A DNA stretch of 60,995 bases from Rossellomorea sp. BNER. Lineage in GTDB: Bacteria; Bacillota; Bacilli; Bacillales; Bacillaceae_B. Of the stretch, positions 41,869 through 50,661 are shown one piece after another; position 1 is the stretch's first letter; every line of letters begins with the position of its first letter. A program made the translations under genes and the position numbers. The DNA lies in contig JANAVG010000021.1 in the NCBI GenBank assembly GCA_024213275.1, positions 1-60,995 of the forward strand, read 5' to 3'. The notes beneath the pieces are model-generated. The model did not search any database. It was not told where the DNA came from and was given only the letters and a program-made list of their open reading frames with translations.

Positions 41869-42054
41869 GTGGCTAAAAAATCAATGATTGCGAAACAAAA
41901 ACGCACGCCAAAGCACCAAGTTCAAGCGTATACACGTTGTGAACGTTGTGGACGTCCACATTCAGTAATCCGCAAATTTAAGCTTTGCCGTATTTGTTTC
42001 CGTGAACTCGCATATAAGGGTCAAATTCCTGGCGTCAAAAAAGCTAGTTGGTAA
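41869..42054 (+). CDS. rpsN: Ribosomal protein uS14, zinc-binding (type Z) form
   Basis: uS14 organises the 30S head. At 61 residues with four cysteines (C24, C27, C40, C43) it is the short zinc-binding form; a longer zinc-free paralogue is typical elsewhere in Bacillaceae. The start is GTG (AKKSMIAKQKRTPKHQVQAY), six bases after aagggaggcg. An internal ATG at 41884 would cut off the conserved N-terminus. Confidence 0.96.
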   Translation: MAKKSMIAKQKRTPKHQVQAYTRCERCGRPHSVIRKFKLCRICFRELAYKGQIPGVKKASW

Positions 42055-42084
42055 TACCCTATTTTGGGAAGGAGGTAAAATATT

Positions 42085-42483
42085 ATGACAATGACAGATC
42101 CAATCGCAGATTTGCTAACTCGTATTCGTAATGCGAATATGGTACGTCACGAGAAGTTAGAAGTACCTGCTTCTAACATCAAAAAAGAAATCGCTGAAAT
42201 TCTTAAACGTGAAGGTTTCGTACGTGACGTAGAATTTGTTGAAGATAGCAAACAAGGTGTTATCCGCATTTTCTTAAAGTACGGTTCTAATAACGAACGT
42301 GTTATCACTGGTGTTAAACGTATCAGTAAACCAGGACTACGCGTATATGCTAAAGCTAACGAGGTACCTAAAGTACTTAACGGACTTGGTGTTGCTCTTG
42401 TTTCTACTTCTCAGGGAGTTATAACTGATAAAGAAGCTCGTGCGAAACAAGTTGGTGGAGAAGTACTAGCGTACGTTTGGTAA
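42085..42483 (+). CDS. rpsH: Ribosomal protein uS8
   Basis: uS8 binds helix 21 of 16S rRNA and autoregulates the spc operon in E. coli; no such leader site is evident here. The 132 residues read MTMTDPIADLLTRIRNANMV with GLGVALVSTSQGVITDKEAR near the C-terminus. gaaggaggt precedes the ATG by 11 bases; an ATG two codons downstream is an alternative start. Confidence 0.97.
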   Translation: MTMTDPIADLLTRIRNANMVRHEKLEVPASNIKKEIAEILKREGFVRDVEFVEDSKQGVIRIFLKYGSNNERVITGVKRISKPGLRVYAKANEVPKVLNGLGVALVSTSQGVITDKEARAKQVGGEVLAYVW

Positions 42484-42514
42484 TATTTTTTGAAATGAAT
42501 GGAGGTGCAACAAT

Positions 42515-43051
42515 ATGTCACGTGTAGGTAAAAAACCTATCGAGGTTCCAACAGGCGTAACTGTTACGATTGAAGGAAGCAAAGTAACAGTTAAAGGCCC
42601 TAAAGGTGAATTATCTCGTACATTCAACCCGGATATTAAGGTAGAATTAGAAGAGAATGTTGTAAATATTACTCGTCCTTCAGATGCTAAAGATCATCGT
42701 GCATTACACGGTACAACTCGTGCCTTAATTGCAAACATGGTTGAAGGTGTTTCTAAAGGATTTGAAAGAAATCTAGAGCTTATCGGTGTAGGTTACCGTG
42801 CTCAAAAACAAGGTAAAAAACTTGTTCTTAACGTTGGATACTCTCACCCAGTTGAGATTGAACCTGAAGAAGGAATCGAAATCGACGTTCCTGCTAATAC
42901 AAAGGTATCAGTAAAAGGTATCGATAAAGAACGCGTTGGTGCAACTGCAGCTAACATTCGTGCTGTTCGTTCTCCAGAGCCTTACAAAGGTAAAGGTATT
43001 CGCTACGAAGGCGAATATGTGCGCCGTAAAGAAGGTAAAACTGGTAAATAA
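42515..43051 (+). CDS. rplF: Ribosomal protein uL6
   Basis: uL6 supports the sarcin-ricin loop region. The 178 residues form two related domains, starting MSRVGKKPIEVPTGVTVTIE, with GVGYRAQKQGKKLVLNVGYS near 91 and the C-terminal signature PEPYKGKGIRYEGEYVRRKE. tggaggtgca precedes it. rplR follows after 32 bases. Confidence 0.97.
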   Translation: MSRVGKKPIEVPTGVTVTIEGSKVTVKGPKGELSRTFNPDIKVELEENVVNITRPSDAKDHRALHGTTRALIANMVEGVSKGFERNLELIGVGYRAQKQGKKLVLNVGYSHPVEIEPEEGIEIDVPANTKVSVKGIDKERVGATAANIRAVRSPEPYKGKGIRYEGEYVRRKEGKTGK

Positions 43052-43083
43052 TGCCGCATAGGTAGAGGAAAGGAGTGACCTCA

Positions 43084-43446
43084 ATGATCACTAAGCCAGA
43101 TAAAAATAAGGTACGTAAGAAAAGACATGCTCGTGTACGTTCTAAGATTACTGGAACTGAAGCGCGTCCGCGTCTAAACGTATACCGTTCAAATAAAAAC
43201 ATTTATGCTCAACTTATTGATGACGTAAATGGAGTAACAATCGTAAGTGCTTCTTCTGTTGATAAAGAAGCTGGACTTGATTCAACTGGTAACGTAGATG
43301 CTGCTGTAAAAGTCGGAGAATTAGTAGCGAAACGTGCAGTGGAAAAAGGGTTAAAATCTGTAGTATTCGACCGCGGTGGTTACCTATATCATGGTCGTGT
43401 TAAAGCATTAGCTGAAGCAGCTCGTGAGAACGGCTTAGAATTTTAA
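43084..43446 (+). CDS. rplR: Ribosomal protein uL18
   Basis: uL18 carries 5S rRNA to the central protuberance. The 120 residues begin MITKPDKNKVRKKRHARVRS, the basic RNA-binding tail, and end VVFDRGGYLYHGRVKALAEA plus a short tail. ATG 43084 is chosen, giving the B. subtilis start and length; the frame could extend three codons upstream, but aaaggagtg fits this start. Confidence 0.96.
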   Translation: MITKPDKNKVRKKRHARVRSKITGTEARPRLNVYRSNKNIYAQLIDDVNGVTIVSASSVDKEAGLDSTGNVDAAVKVGELVAKRAVEKGLKSVVFDRGGYLYHGRVKALAEAARENGLEF

Positions 43447-43466
43447 TAAAAAGGAGGGACAATTAC

Positions 43467-43967
43467 ATGCGTCGTATTGATCCAAATAAACTTGAACTTG
43501 AAGAACGCGTAGTTACAGTCAATCGTGTTGCGAAAGTTGTTAAAGGTGGACGTCGTTTCCGTTTTGCTGCTCTTGTAGTAGTAGGAGATAAGAATGGTCA
43601 CGTTGGTTTCGGTACTGGTAAAGCTCAAGAGGTACCTGATGCAATTCGCAAAGCGATTGAAGATGCTAAGAAAAATTTAGTTGAAGTACCAATGGTAGGT
43701 GGAACAACTCCTCACGAAATTATCGGACGATTTGGTGCTGGGGAAATCCTTATTAAACCTGCTTCTGCCGGTACAGGTGTTATCGCAGGTGGACCTGTTC
43801 GTGCGGTACTTGAGTTAGCTGGTGTATCAGATATCCTTTCGAAATCTCTAGGATCTAACACTCCAATTAACATGGTACGTGCAACAATCGAAGGACTAAA
43901 ACAATTAAAACGTGCTGAAGACGTAGCTAAATTACGTGGAAAATCAGTAGAAGAACTGTTAGGATAA
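43467..43967 (+). CDS. rpsE: Ribosomal protein uS5
   Basis: uS5 helps form the mRNA entry tunnel and maintains accuracy. The 166 residues start MRRIDPNKLELEERVVTVNR, with the dsRBD-like VVKGGRRFRFAALVVVGDKNG near 28 and VIAGGPVRAVLELAGVSD near 106. The loop altered in spectinomycin resistance looks wild-type. aaggaggg precedes it. Confidence 0.97.
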   Translation: MRRIDPNKLELEERVVTVNRVAKVVKGGRRFRFAALVVVGDKNGHVGFGTGKAQEVPDAIRKAIEDAKKNLVEVPMVGGTTPHEIIGRFGAGEILIKPASAGTGVIAGGPVRAVLELAGVSDILSKSLGSNTPINMVRATIEGLKQLKRAEDVAKLRGKSVEELLG

Positions 43968-43979
43968 GGAGGGATAACA

Positions 43980-44162
43980 ATGGCGAACAAACTAGAAATT
44001 ACCCTCACTCGCAGTGTGATTGGTCGTCCAGAGAACCAACGCGAAACAGTTAAAGCACTTGGTTTACGTAAACTTCATCAAACAGTTGAACAGCAAGATA
44101 ATCCTGCTATTCGTGGCATGATTAACAAAGTTGCTCACTTAGTAACGGTTAAAGAAGTTTAA
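43980..44162 (+). CDS. rpmD: Ribosomal protein uL30
   Basis: A 60-residue uL30, MANKLEITLTRSVIGRPENQ followed by LRKLHQTVEQQDNPAIRGMI, the short bacterial form. It begins 12 bases after rpsE with taaggaggg. It binds 23S rRNA near helix 38. Confidence 0.96.
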   Translation: MANKLEITLTRSVIGRPENQRETVKALGLRKLHQTVEQQDNPAIRGMINKVAHLVTVKEV

Positions 44163-44194
44163 TAAGATACTTTTTTTAACAAGGAGGTGCCGAC

Positions 44195-44635
44195 ATGAAA
44201 TTACATGAGTTAAAACCTGCTGAAGGTTCACGCAAAAAGCGTAATCGTGTAGGCCGCGGGATCGGTTCTGGTAATGGTAAAACTGCTGGAAAAGGTCATA
44301 AAGGTCAAAACGCACGTTCTGGTGGCGGAGTACGTCTTGGTTTTGAGGGTGGTCAAACACCTTTATTCCAACGTCTACCTAAACGTGGTTTCACTAACAT
44401 CAATCGTAAAGAATATGCAATCGTAAATTTAGATGCATTAAATCGCTTTGAAGATGGAACAGAAGTAACTCCAGAACTTCTTATTGAAACTGGTGTAGTA
44501 AGCAGTGAAAAAGCTGGGATTAAAATTCTTGGTAAAGGTAATATCGAGAAGAAGCTAACTGTAAAAGCACACAAATTCTCATCTTCTGCCAAAGAAGCTA
44601 TTGATGCTGCTGGCGGTAAAACTGAGGTGATTTAA
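44195..44635 (+). CDS. rplO: Ribosomal protein uL15
   Basis: uL15 is a late-assembly 50S protein. The 146 residues begin MKLHELKPAEGSRKKRNRVG with the glycine- and lysine-rich extended N-terminus (GIGSGNGKTAGKGHKGQNAR, about 24-43) and a globular C-terminal domain. Its stop overlaps the secY start by one base (taATG), coupling ribosome and translocon synthesis. caaggaggtg precedes it. Confidence 0.97.
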   Translation: MKLHELKPAEGSRKKRNRVGRGIGSGNGKTAGKGHKGQNARSGGGVRLGFEGGQTPLFQRLPKRGFTNINRKEYAIVNLDALNRFEDGTEVTPELLIETGVVSSEKAGIKILGKGNIEKKLTVKAHKFSSSAKEAIDAAGGKTEVI

Positions 44636-45927
44636 TGTTTCAGACAATCTCCAATTTTATGCGCGTGGGTGATATAAGAAGAAAGATTATCTTCACTCTA
44701 TTAATGTTAGTCGTCTTCCGAATCGGAACCTTTATTCCAGTTCCTGGTGTGGACTCTGAAGTCCTTAAAGCACAGGATCAAGCCGGACTAATTGGTTTCC
44801 TTAATACATTCGGAGGCGGAGCTTTGATCAATTTCTCTATTCTTGCAATGGGAATCATGCCATATATTACGGCTTCAATCATTGTTCAACTACTTCAAAT
44901 GGATGTAGTTCCAAAGTTTACAGAGTGGTCAAAGCAAGGTGAAGTAGGAAGACGTAAATTAGCTCAATTTACTCGCTATTTCACGATTATACTTGGCTTT
45001 ATCCAGGCATTAGGTATGTCGTATGGATTCAACCAAATGTATGGTGGAATGTTAATTACAAACCCTAGTGTGACATCGTACTTGCTGATTGCAGTTGTAC
45101 TGACTGCAGGTACTGCTTTCCTTATGTGGTTAGGAGAGCAAATCACATCCAAAGGTGTAGGGAATGGTATTTCCATTCTAATCTTTGCTGGAATTGTTGC
45201 AGCTATTCCGAACACTGTGAATCAAATTTATGCCCAGCAACTTGAAGGAGCTGGAGAACAGTTATTCCTTCGAATCGTTGTGTTAGCATTAATTGTTTTA
45301 GCAGTTATTGCAATTGTAGTTGGAACAGTGTTTATTCAACAAGCACTACGTAAAATTCCAATTCAATATGCTAAGCGTTCAACAGGCAAAAATCCAGTAG
45401 GTGGTCAATCTACACACTTACCTTTAAAAGTAAATGCTGCTGGTGTTATTCCGGTTATCTTCGCGATTTCCTTCATCATTACACCGCAAACCATTGCTAC
45501 GTTCTTCGGAACAAATGACATTACAAGTACGATTCAGTATATCTTTGATTATACAGAGCCGATTGGTATGGCCATTTATGTAGCCTTGATTATTGCATTT
45601 ACTTATTTCTATGCTTTTATCCAAGTAAACCCAGAACAAATGTCTGAGAACTTGAAAAAGCAGGGTGGTTACATTCCAGGTATTCGTCCGGGGAAAAACA
45701 CTCAGGAATACTTGACTCGTGTGCTATACCGCCTAACTTTTGTAGGAGCGATTTTCTTGGCTGCTATCTCCATTCTTCCAATTTTCTTCATTAAATTTGC
45801 CGGATTACCACAATCAGCGCAAATTGGAGGAACGAGCTTGCTCATCGTAGTAGGTGTTGCTCTTGAAACCATGAAACAATTGGAAGCTCAGTTAGTTAAA
45901 CGTCACTACAAAGGTTTTATTAAATAA
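44635..45927 (+). CDS. secY: Preprotein translocase subunit SecY
   Basis: SecY is the protein-conducting channel in the cytoplasmic membrane. The 430 residues have about ten hydrophobic membrane segments. GALINFSILAMGIMPYITAS (about 62-81) is the plug/TM2 region, and the C-terminal cytosolic loop has IPGIRPGKNTQEYL. SecE is encoded at 17311. The gene starts at the rplO stop, and adk follows 62 bases later. Confidence 0.98.
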   Translation: MFQTISNFMRVGDIRRKIIFTLLMLVVFRIGTFIPVPGVDSEVLKAQDQAGLIGFLNTFGGGALINFSILAMGIMPYITASIIVQLLQMDVVPKFTEWSKQGEVGRRKLAQFTRYFTIILGFIQALGMSYGFNQMYGGMLITNPSVTSYLLIAVVLTAGTAFLMWLGEQITSKGVGNGISILIFAGIVAAIPNTVNQIYAQQLEGAGEQLFLRIVVLALIVLAVIAIVVGTVFIQQALRKIPIQYAKRSTGKNPVGGQSTHLPLKVNAAGVIPVIFAISFIITPQTIATFFGTNDITSTIQYIFDYTEPIGMAIYVALIIAFTYFYAFIQVNPEQMSENLKKQGGYIPGIRPGKNTQEYLTRVLYRLTFVGAIFLAAISILPIFFIKFAGLPQSAQIGGTSLLIVVGVALETMKQLEAQLVKRHYKGFIK

Positions 45928-45989
45928 AAAGGGTTTTAGGAACAGTTATTGTTCCTGAAACCATAACAGAGACTGAGGGGGAAATACGA

Positions 45990-46637
45990 GTGAACATTGT
46001 GCTAATGGGCTTACCAGGTGCAGGAAAAGGCACTCAAGCCGAAAAGATCGTTGAAAAATACGGAATCCCTCATATCTCAACTGGAGATATGTTCCGTGCG
46101 GCTATCAAAGAAGGTACGGAACTAGGATTGGAAGCTAAGTCTTTTATGGATAAAGGTGAGCTTGTCCCTGACGAGGTTACAATTGGTATTGTTCGTGAAC
46201 GTCTTAGCAAGGAAGATTGCCATAAAGGCTTCTTGCTTGATGGGTTTCCAAGAACAGTAGCGCAGGCTGATGCTCTTGAAAACATGTTATCTGATCTTGG
46301 TAAAAAAATAGATTATGTGATTAACATTGATGTAGATAAAGGTATCCTAATGGAACGCCTCACTGGACGTCGAATTTGCAAAAATTGTGGCGCAACCTAT
46401 CATCTTGTGTTCAATCCACCATCTGAAATGGGTGTTTGCGATCGCTGTGGCGGAGAATTATATCAACGTGCAGATGATAATGAAGAAACGGTTCAAAACC
46501 GTCTTGATGTAAACATTAAACAAACACAACCATTACTCTCTTTCTATGAAGAAAAAGGGTATTTAAGAAATATAAATGGACAGCAAGACATTAAACAAGT
46601 CTTTGCTGACATTGATGAATTACTTGGGGGCAACTAA
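45990..46637 (+). CDS. adk: Adenylate kinase
   Basis: Adk interconverts ATP, AMP and ADP. The 215 residues start with GTG and carry the P-loop GLPGAGKGTQ (7-16), DGFPRT (84-89) and a long lid with a structural zinc site C130, C133, C150, C153, the Gram-positive form. gactgaggggg precedes the GTG. map follows after two bases. Confidence 0.97.
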   Translation: MNIVLMGLPGAGKGTQAEKIVEKYGIPHISTGDMFRAAIKEGTELGLEAKSFMDKGELVPDEVTIGIVRERLSKEDCHKGFLLDGFPRTVAQADALENMLSDLGKKIDYVINIDVDKGILMERLTGRRICKNCGATYHLVFNPPSEMGVCDRCGGELYQRADDNEETVQNRLDVNIKQTQPLLSFYEEKGYLRNINGQQDIKQVFADIDELLGGN

Positions 46638-46639
46638 TA

Positions 46640-47386
46640 ATGATCATTTGTAAAACCCCTCGTGAGATTGATATTATGCGTGCGGCAGGGAAGATAGTCG
46701 CTTTAACTCACAAGGAATTGCAAAAGCACATTACCCCAGGAATAACAACCAAAGAATTGGATGCAATTGCCGAGGATTTTATCCGGGCATCTGATGCAAT
46801 TCCTTCTTTTAAAGGTTATAATGGGTTTCGTGGCAGTATCTGTGCTTCCGTTAATAACGAACTTGTACATGGAATTCCGGGAGATCGCAGTCTTAAAGAA
46901 GGCGACATTATTAGTATCGATATTGGTGCAAAATATAATGGTTACCATGGTGACTCTGCTTGGACATATCCTGTTGGCACAATAGATGATGAAACTCAAA
47001 AGCTATTAGATGTAACAGAAGATTCTTTATATCTCGGCTTAAAAGAAGCAAAACCAGGCGAACGTCTATCGAACATCTCTCATGCTATACAAACCTTTGT
47101 AGAAGCTAATGGATTTTCCATTGTTCGCGAGTATGTTGGACACGGTGTTGGTCAAGACTTACATGAGGACCCACAAATTCCTCATTACGGACCACCGGGT
47201 AAAGGTCCACGCTTAAAGCCTGGCATGATACTAGCTATTGAACCAATGGTGAATGCTGGTAATCGCTATGTAAGGACATTACCAGATAACTGGACAGTTG
47301 TTACAGTAGATGGTAAAATGTGTGCGCATTTCGAACATACCATTGCCATTACAGAAGAAGGTTACGAGATATTAACGAAAGCCTAA
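46640..47386 (+). CDS. map: Type I methionine aminopeptidase
   Basis: Map removes the initiator methionine from nascent proteins. The 248 residues show the five metal ligands of the pita-bread fold: D94, D105, H168, E201 and E232, in SIDIG, HGDSAWT, GHGVGQ, IEPMV and FEHTIAI. The short N-terminus makes it type Ia. It follows adk by two bases, with ggggg near the adk stop as the ribosome site. Confidence 0.97.
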   Translation: MIICKTPREIDIMRAAGKIVALTHKELQKHITPGITTKELDAIAEDFIRASDAIPSFKGYNGFRGSICASVNNELVHGIPGDRSLKEGDIISIDIGAKYNGYHGDSAWTYPVGTIDDETQKLLDVTEDSLYLGLKEAKPGERLSNISHAIQTFVEANGFSIVREYVGHGVGQDLHEDPQIPHYGPPGKGPRLKPGMILAIEPMVNAGNRYVRTLPDNWTVVTVDGKMCAHFEHTIAITEEGYEILTKA

Positions 47387-47402
47387 GTGAAGGTGATCTC
47401 AA

Positions 47403-47729
47403 TTGATCGAGTCTGAATCGACTCCGCGAATAGGTCAAATCGTAAAAATTAATAAAGGAAGAGACACGAGCCAACATGCTGTTATAATCCAACAGATAAA
47501 TGAACGCTTTGTTTTGATTGCGGATGGTGAGAAACGAAAGTTCGATCGTCCTAAGAAAAAAAACATCTCCCACCTTACCTTTTACGATTATATCTCTCCG
47601 GAAGTTCAGAGCAGTATACAAGAGACCGGGCGCGTCACAAATGGAAAGTTGCGATATGCTCTTACAAAGTTTGTGAATGAGGTCTTAGAAGATGTTAAGA
47701 AGGGAGACGAATTCGATGGCGAAAGATGA
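47403..47729 (+). CDS. ybzG: KOW-domain (L14e/L6e-like) RNA-binding protein
   Basis: This 108-residue protein has an N-terminal KOW motif (IGQIVKINKGRDTSQHAVII, about 10-29), as in eukaryotic and archaeal L14e, then a basic region and a helical C-terminus. Related small proteins lie between map and infA in Bacillaceae, and a ribosome-linked role is inferred. The start is TTG at 47403, 8 bases after gaaggtg. The 3' end overlaps infA by 14 bases. Confidence 0.85.
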   Translation: MIESESTPRIGQIVKINKGRDTSQHAVIIQQINERFVLIADGEKRKFDRPKKKNISHLTFYDYISPEVQSSIQETGRVTNGKLRYALTKFVNEVLEDVKKGDEFDGER

Positions 47730-47934
47730 TGTAATTGAAGTGGAAGGTACAGTTGCTGAGACTTTACCTAACGCAATGTTCAAGGTAGAATTAGAAAATG
47801 GTCATACGGTACTTGCTCACGTATCTGGAAAGATCCGCATGCACTTTATCCGCATTTTACCTGGAGATAAAGTGACAGTTGAGCTGTCTCCTTATGACTT
47901 AACTCGTGGAAGAATTACTTATCGTTATAAATAA
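47716..47934 (+). CDS. infA: Translation initiation factor IF-1
   Basis: IF-1 blocks the A site during initiation. The 72 residues form one OB fold: MAKDDVIEVEGTVAETLPNA, GHTVLAHVSGKIRMHFIRIL and ELSPYDLTRGRITYRYK. ATG 47716 lies within the preceding gene after aagggag; a longer frame to 47692 is not needed. The C-terminal YK is standard. Confidence 0.97.
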   Translation: MAKDDVIEVEGTVAETLPNAMFKVELENGHTVLAHVSGKIRMHFIRILPGDKVTVELSPYDLTRGRITYRYK

Positions 47935-47966
47935 TCTTTTGCACTCCGTACTATCAAGGAGGTTAG

Positions 47967-48086
<120 letters not shown>

Positions 48087-48110
48087 TCTTAAAGGAGGTG
48101 CGCTATTACT

Positions 48111-48476
48111 ATGGCACGTATTGCTGGTGTAGACATTCCACGTGACAAACGTATTGTCATTTCACTAACTTATATATTCGGTATTGGTAAAACAACTGCA
48201 GAACAAATCCTAGCAGAAGCTGGTGTCTCTGAAGATACTCGCGTTCGTGATCTTACTGATGACGAATTAGGAAAAATCCGTGATATCGTTGACAAATTGA
48301 AAGTTGAGGGTGACCTTCGTCGTGAAGTTTCTCTTAACATCAAACGTCTAATGGAAATCGGTTCTTATCGCGGTCTTCGTCACCGTCGCGGTTTACCGGT
48401 TCGTGGACAACATACAAAAAACAATGCTCGTACACGCAAAGGTCCTCGTAAGACTGTAGCGAACAAGAAAAAATAA
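48111..48476 (+). CDS. rpsM: Ribosomal protein uS13
   Basis: uS13 forms head bridges B1a/B1b and contacts P-site tRNA. The 121 residues read MARIAGVDIPRDKRIVISLT and contain the helix-two-turn-helix GSYRGLRHRRGLPVRGQHTK (about 84-103) with a basic tail ending in KKK. aaaggaggtg precedes it. rpsK follows after 24 bases. Confidence 0.97.
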   Translation: MARIAGVDIPRDKRIVISLTYIFGIGKTTAEQILAEAGVSEDTRVRDLTDDELGKIRDIVDKLKVEGDLRREVSLNIKRLMEIGSYRGLRHRRGLPVRGQHTKNNARTRKGPRKTVANKKK

Positions 48477-48500
48477 TTAAGTAAAGGAGGTTCCTTCTAA

Positions 48501-48890
48501 ATGGCACGCAAAACTAACACTCGTAAGCGTCGTGTGAAAAAGAATATTGAAGCAGGTATTGCACATATCCGTTCAACTTTTAACAACACAATCGTAACAA
48601 TCACTGACGTTCATGGTAACGCTGTTGCTTGGTCAAGTGCAGGTTCTCTTGGATTCAAAGGTTCTCGTAAATCTACTCCATTTGCTGCACAAATGGCAGC
48701 TGAAACAGCAGCTAAAGCGTCTCAGGAACATGGTTTAAAAACTCTTGAAGTAACAGTAAAAGGTCCTGGTGCTGGCCGTGAAGCAGCAATCCGTGCTCTT
48801 CAAGCTGCAGGTCTTGAAGTTACTGCAATTAGAGACGTTACTCCAGTTCCTCATAATGGATGCCGTCCACCAAAACGTCGCCGTGTTTAA
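48501..48890 (+). CDS. rpsK: Ribosomal protein uS11
   Basis: uS11 lies on the 30S platform by the mRNA exit. The 129 residues begin MARKTNTRKRRVKKNIEAGI and end with the conserved DVTPVPHNGCRPPKRRRV. The NNTIVTITD region (about 28-36) is standard. taaaggagg precedes it. A 183-base gap with a promoter follows before rpoA. Confidence 0.97.
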   Translation: MARKTNTRKRRVKKNIEAGIAHIRSTFNNTIVTITDVHGNAVAWSSAGSLGFKGSRKSTPFAAQMAAETAAKASQEHGLKTLEVTVKGPGAGREAAIRALQAAGLEVTAIRDVTPVPHNGCRPPKRRRV

Positions 48891-48906
48891 TTTTTCTGTA
48901 TAAATT

Positions 48907-48935
48907 TTGTATCCTTGTCAATAATGGGATATGAT
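48907..48935 (+). promoter_or_regulatory. Possible promoter of rpoA
   Basis: TTGTAT (48907-48912), 17 bases, TATGAT (48930-48935), in the rpsK-rpoA gap. A TTGTCA closer in is only 14 bases from a TATATT and is less likely. Confidence 0.45.
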
Positions 48936-49073
48936 ATATTGATACGTTTCATTCAGAAAATGTTAATCCAGTTGTTGGTGCACAATCGGGAACGTACATG
49001 AGGAATTTCGGTTAAATGATCATTTATAGATATTTTACCGGGGTTTCGACGTTTTGAAGGAGGGTAAATATTA

Positions 49074-50018
49074 ATGATCGAAATTGAAAAGCCAAAAATT
49101 GAAACGGTTGAGATCAGCGATGATGCCAAGTTTGGAAAGTTCGTCGTAGAACCACTTGAGCGTGGATATGGTACAACTTTGGGTAACTCCTTACGTCGTA
49201 TCCTATTATCCTCACTCCCAGGTGCCGCTGTCACATCTATTCAAATAGATGGAGTACTGCATGAATTTTCAACAATTGAAGGCGTCGTGGAAGATGTAAC
49301 ATCCATCATTTTGAATATCAAAAAGCTAGCGTTAAAGATTTATTCCGATGAGGAAAAAACGCTTGAAATTGATGTGCAGGGTGAAGGAGTGGTAACAGCA
49401 GCTGATATTACTCATGATAGTGATGTTGAAGTGTTAAATCCTGATTTACACATTGCTACACTTTCATCAAATAGTCACTTCCGTATGCGTTTATCTGCAC
49501 AACGCGGTCGTGGATACAATCCTGCTGTACAAAATAAGCGTGAGGATCTTCCAATTGGCGTGATCCCAATCGACTCTATTTACACTCCAGTTTCTCGTGT
49601 TAACTATCAAGTAGAGAACACTCGTGTTGGTCAAATGACAAACTATGATAAACTTTCTCTTGATGTTTGGACTGATGGAAGTATTGGACCAAAAGAAGCA
49701 ATCTCTTTAGGTGCAAAAATTCTAAACGAACATTTAAATATATTCGTAGGTCTAACTGACGAAGCTCAGAACGCGGAAATTATGGTAGAAAAAGAAGAAG
49801 ATCAAAAAGAAAAAGTTCTAGAAATGACAATTGAAGAACTGGACCTTTCTGTTCGTTCATATAACTGCTTAAAACGTGCTGGAATCAACACTGTTCAAGA
49901 ACTTGCTAACAAGACTGAAGAAGATATGATGAAAGTACGTAACTTAGGACGTAAATCTCTTGAAGAAGTTAAAGCAAAGTTAGAAGACCTTGGCTTAGGC
50001 TTACGTAAAGACGATTGA
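49074..50018 (+). CDS. rpoA: RNA polymerase alpha subunit
   Basis: Alpha nucleates RNA polymerase assembly and binds UP elements and activators. The 314 residues have the N-terminal dimerisation domain (about 1-230; PLERGYGTTLGNSLRRILLS) and, after an acidic linker (VEKEEDQKEK), the C-terminal domain (about 245-310; LSVRSYNCLKRAGINTVQEL) that binds DNA. gaaggaggg precedes the ATG. It is paired with rplQ in the alpha operon. Confidence 0.98.
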   Translation: MIEIEKPKIETVEISDDAKFGKFVVEPLERGYGTTLGNSLRRILLSSLPGAAVTSIQIDGVLHEFSTIEGVVEDVTSIILNIKKLALKIYSDEEKTLEIDVQGEGVVTAADITHDSDVEVLNPDLHIATLSSNSHFRMRLSAQRGRGYNPAVQNKREDLPIGVIPIDSIYTPVSRVNYQVENTRVGQMTNYDKLSLDVWTDGSIGPKEAISLGAKILNEHLNIFVGLTDEAQNAEIMVEKEEDQKEKVLEMTIEELDLSVRSYNCLKRAGINTVQELANKTEEDMMKVRNLGRKSLEEVKAKLEDLGLGLRKDD

Positions 50019-50060
50019 TCCCTAAACGATTGTAACGATTCAACAAAGGAGGGAACCTTA

Positions 50061-50423
50061 ATGGCATACAGAAAGTTAGGACGTACAAGTTCACAACGTA
50101 AAGCATTATTGCGTGACTTGGCTACTGACCTAATTATCAATGAGCGCATTGAAACAACTGAAGCTCGTGCGAAAGAACTTCGTTCAGTTGTGGACAAAAT
50201 GATCACTTTAGGTAAACGTGGTGACTTGCATGCACGTCGTCAAGCATCTGCATTCATCCGCCATGAAGTAGCAAATGCTGAAGACAACCAAGATGCAATC
50301 CAAAAGCTATTTGCTGACATTGCCCCACGTTACACTGAGCGCCAAGGTGGATACACTCGTATCATGAAACTTGGACCTCGCCGCGGTGACGGTGCTCCAA
50401 TGGTAATCATTGAGTTAGTATAA
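50061..50423 (+). CDS. rplQ: Ribosomal protein bL17
   Basis: bL17 lies near the tunnel exit. The 120 residues begin MAYRKLGRTSSQRKALLRDL and end GDGAPMVIIELV. It is the last gene of the ribosomal superoperon; a strong terminator with a branched stem follows. aaaggaggg precedes it. Confidence 0.97.
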   Translation: MAYRKLGRTSSQRKALLRDLATDLIINERIETTEARAKELRSVVDKMITLGKRGDLHARRQASAFIRHEVANAEDNQDAIQKLFADIAPRYTERQGGYTRIMKLGPRRGDGAPMVIIELV

Positions 50424-50445
50424 TAGATAAGCGTTACATTACAAC

Positions 50446-50490
50446 AAGGGCGGGAGGACAGTTTGTTAACTGCGCTTCTATGCCCTTTTT
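50446..50490 (+). terminator. Terminator of the alpha operon
   Basis: AAGGGC / GCCCTT outer stem with an inner CAGTT / AACTG hairpin, then TTTTT. Confidence 0.85.
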
Positions 50491-50560
50491 GTATAACTAT
50501 ATACGTTACAAAAAGCAGAGCGTTATGATGAGCATCTTCTGAGTGTCTCGTCTAGCTCCA

Positions 50561-50661
50561 TGCACCTCTTCCAACTTCTATAAATAGAAGCTGTTCATCT
50601 GATGAACTATGCTGACCTGAAACAAGTGTCAGTTTATGGAAAGGGGTGCAGGCTTTTTTTG
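50561..50661 (+). repeat. Cloverleaf-like structured element with U-tract
   Basis: TGCACCTCTTCC (50561-50572) pairs with GGAAAGGGGTGCA (50638-50650; one bulge, one wobble). This stem encloses three hairpins: CTTCTA/TAGAAG (50575-50590), GTTCA/TGAAC (50593-50607) and CTGAC/GTCAG (50612-50632). A ggcTTTTTTTG tail follows. It is not a tRNA. The tctagctcca lead-in (50551-50560) resembles a common Bacillaceae intergenic repeat as I recall it; that link is unverified. It may act as a second terminator. Confidence 0.6.

Noticed and set aside
50561..50650. tRNA gene
   Set aside because: The fold is cloverleaf-like but lacks the T-loop TTC sequence, conserved D-loop bases and a 7-bp acceptor stem.
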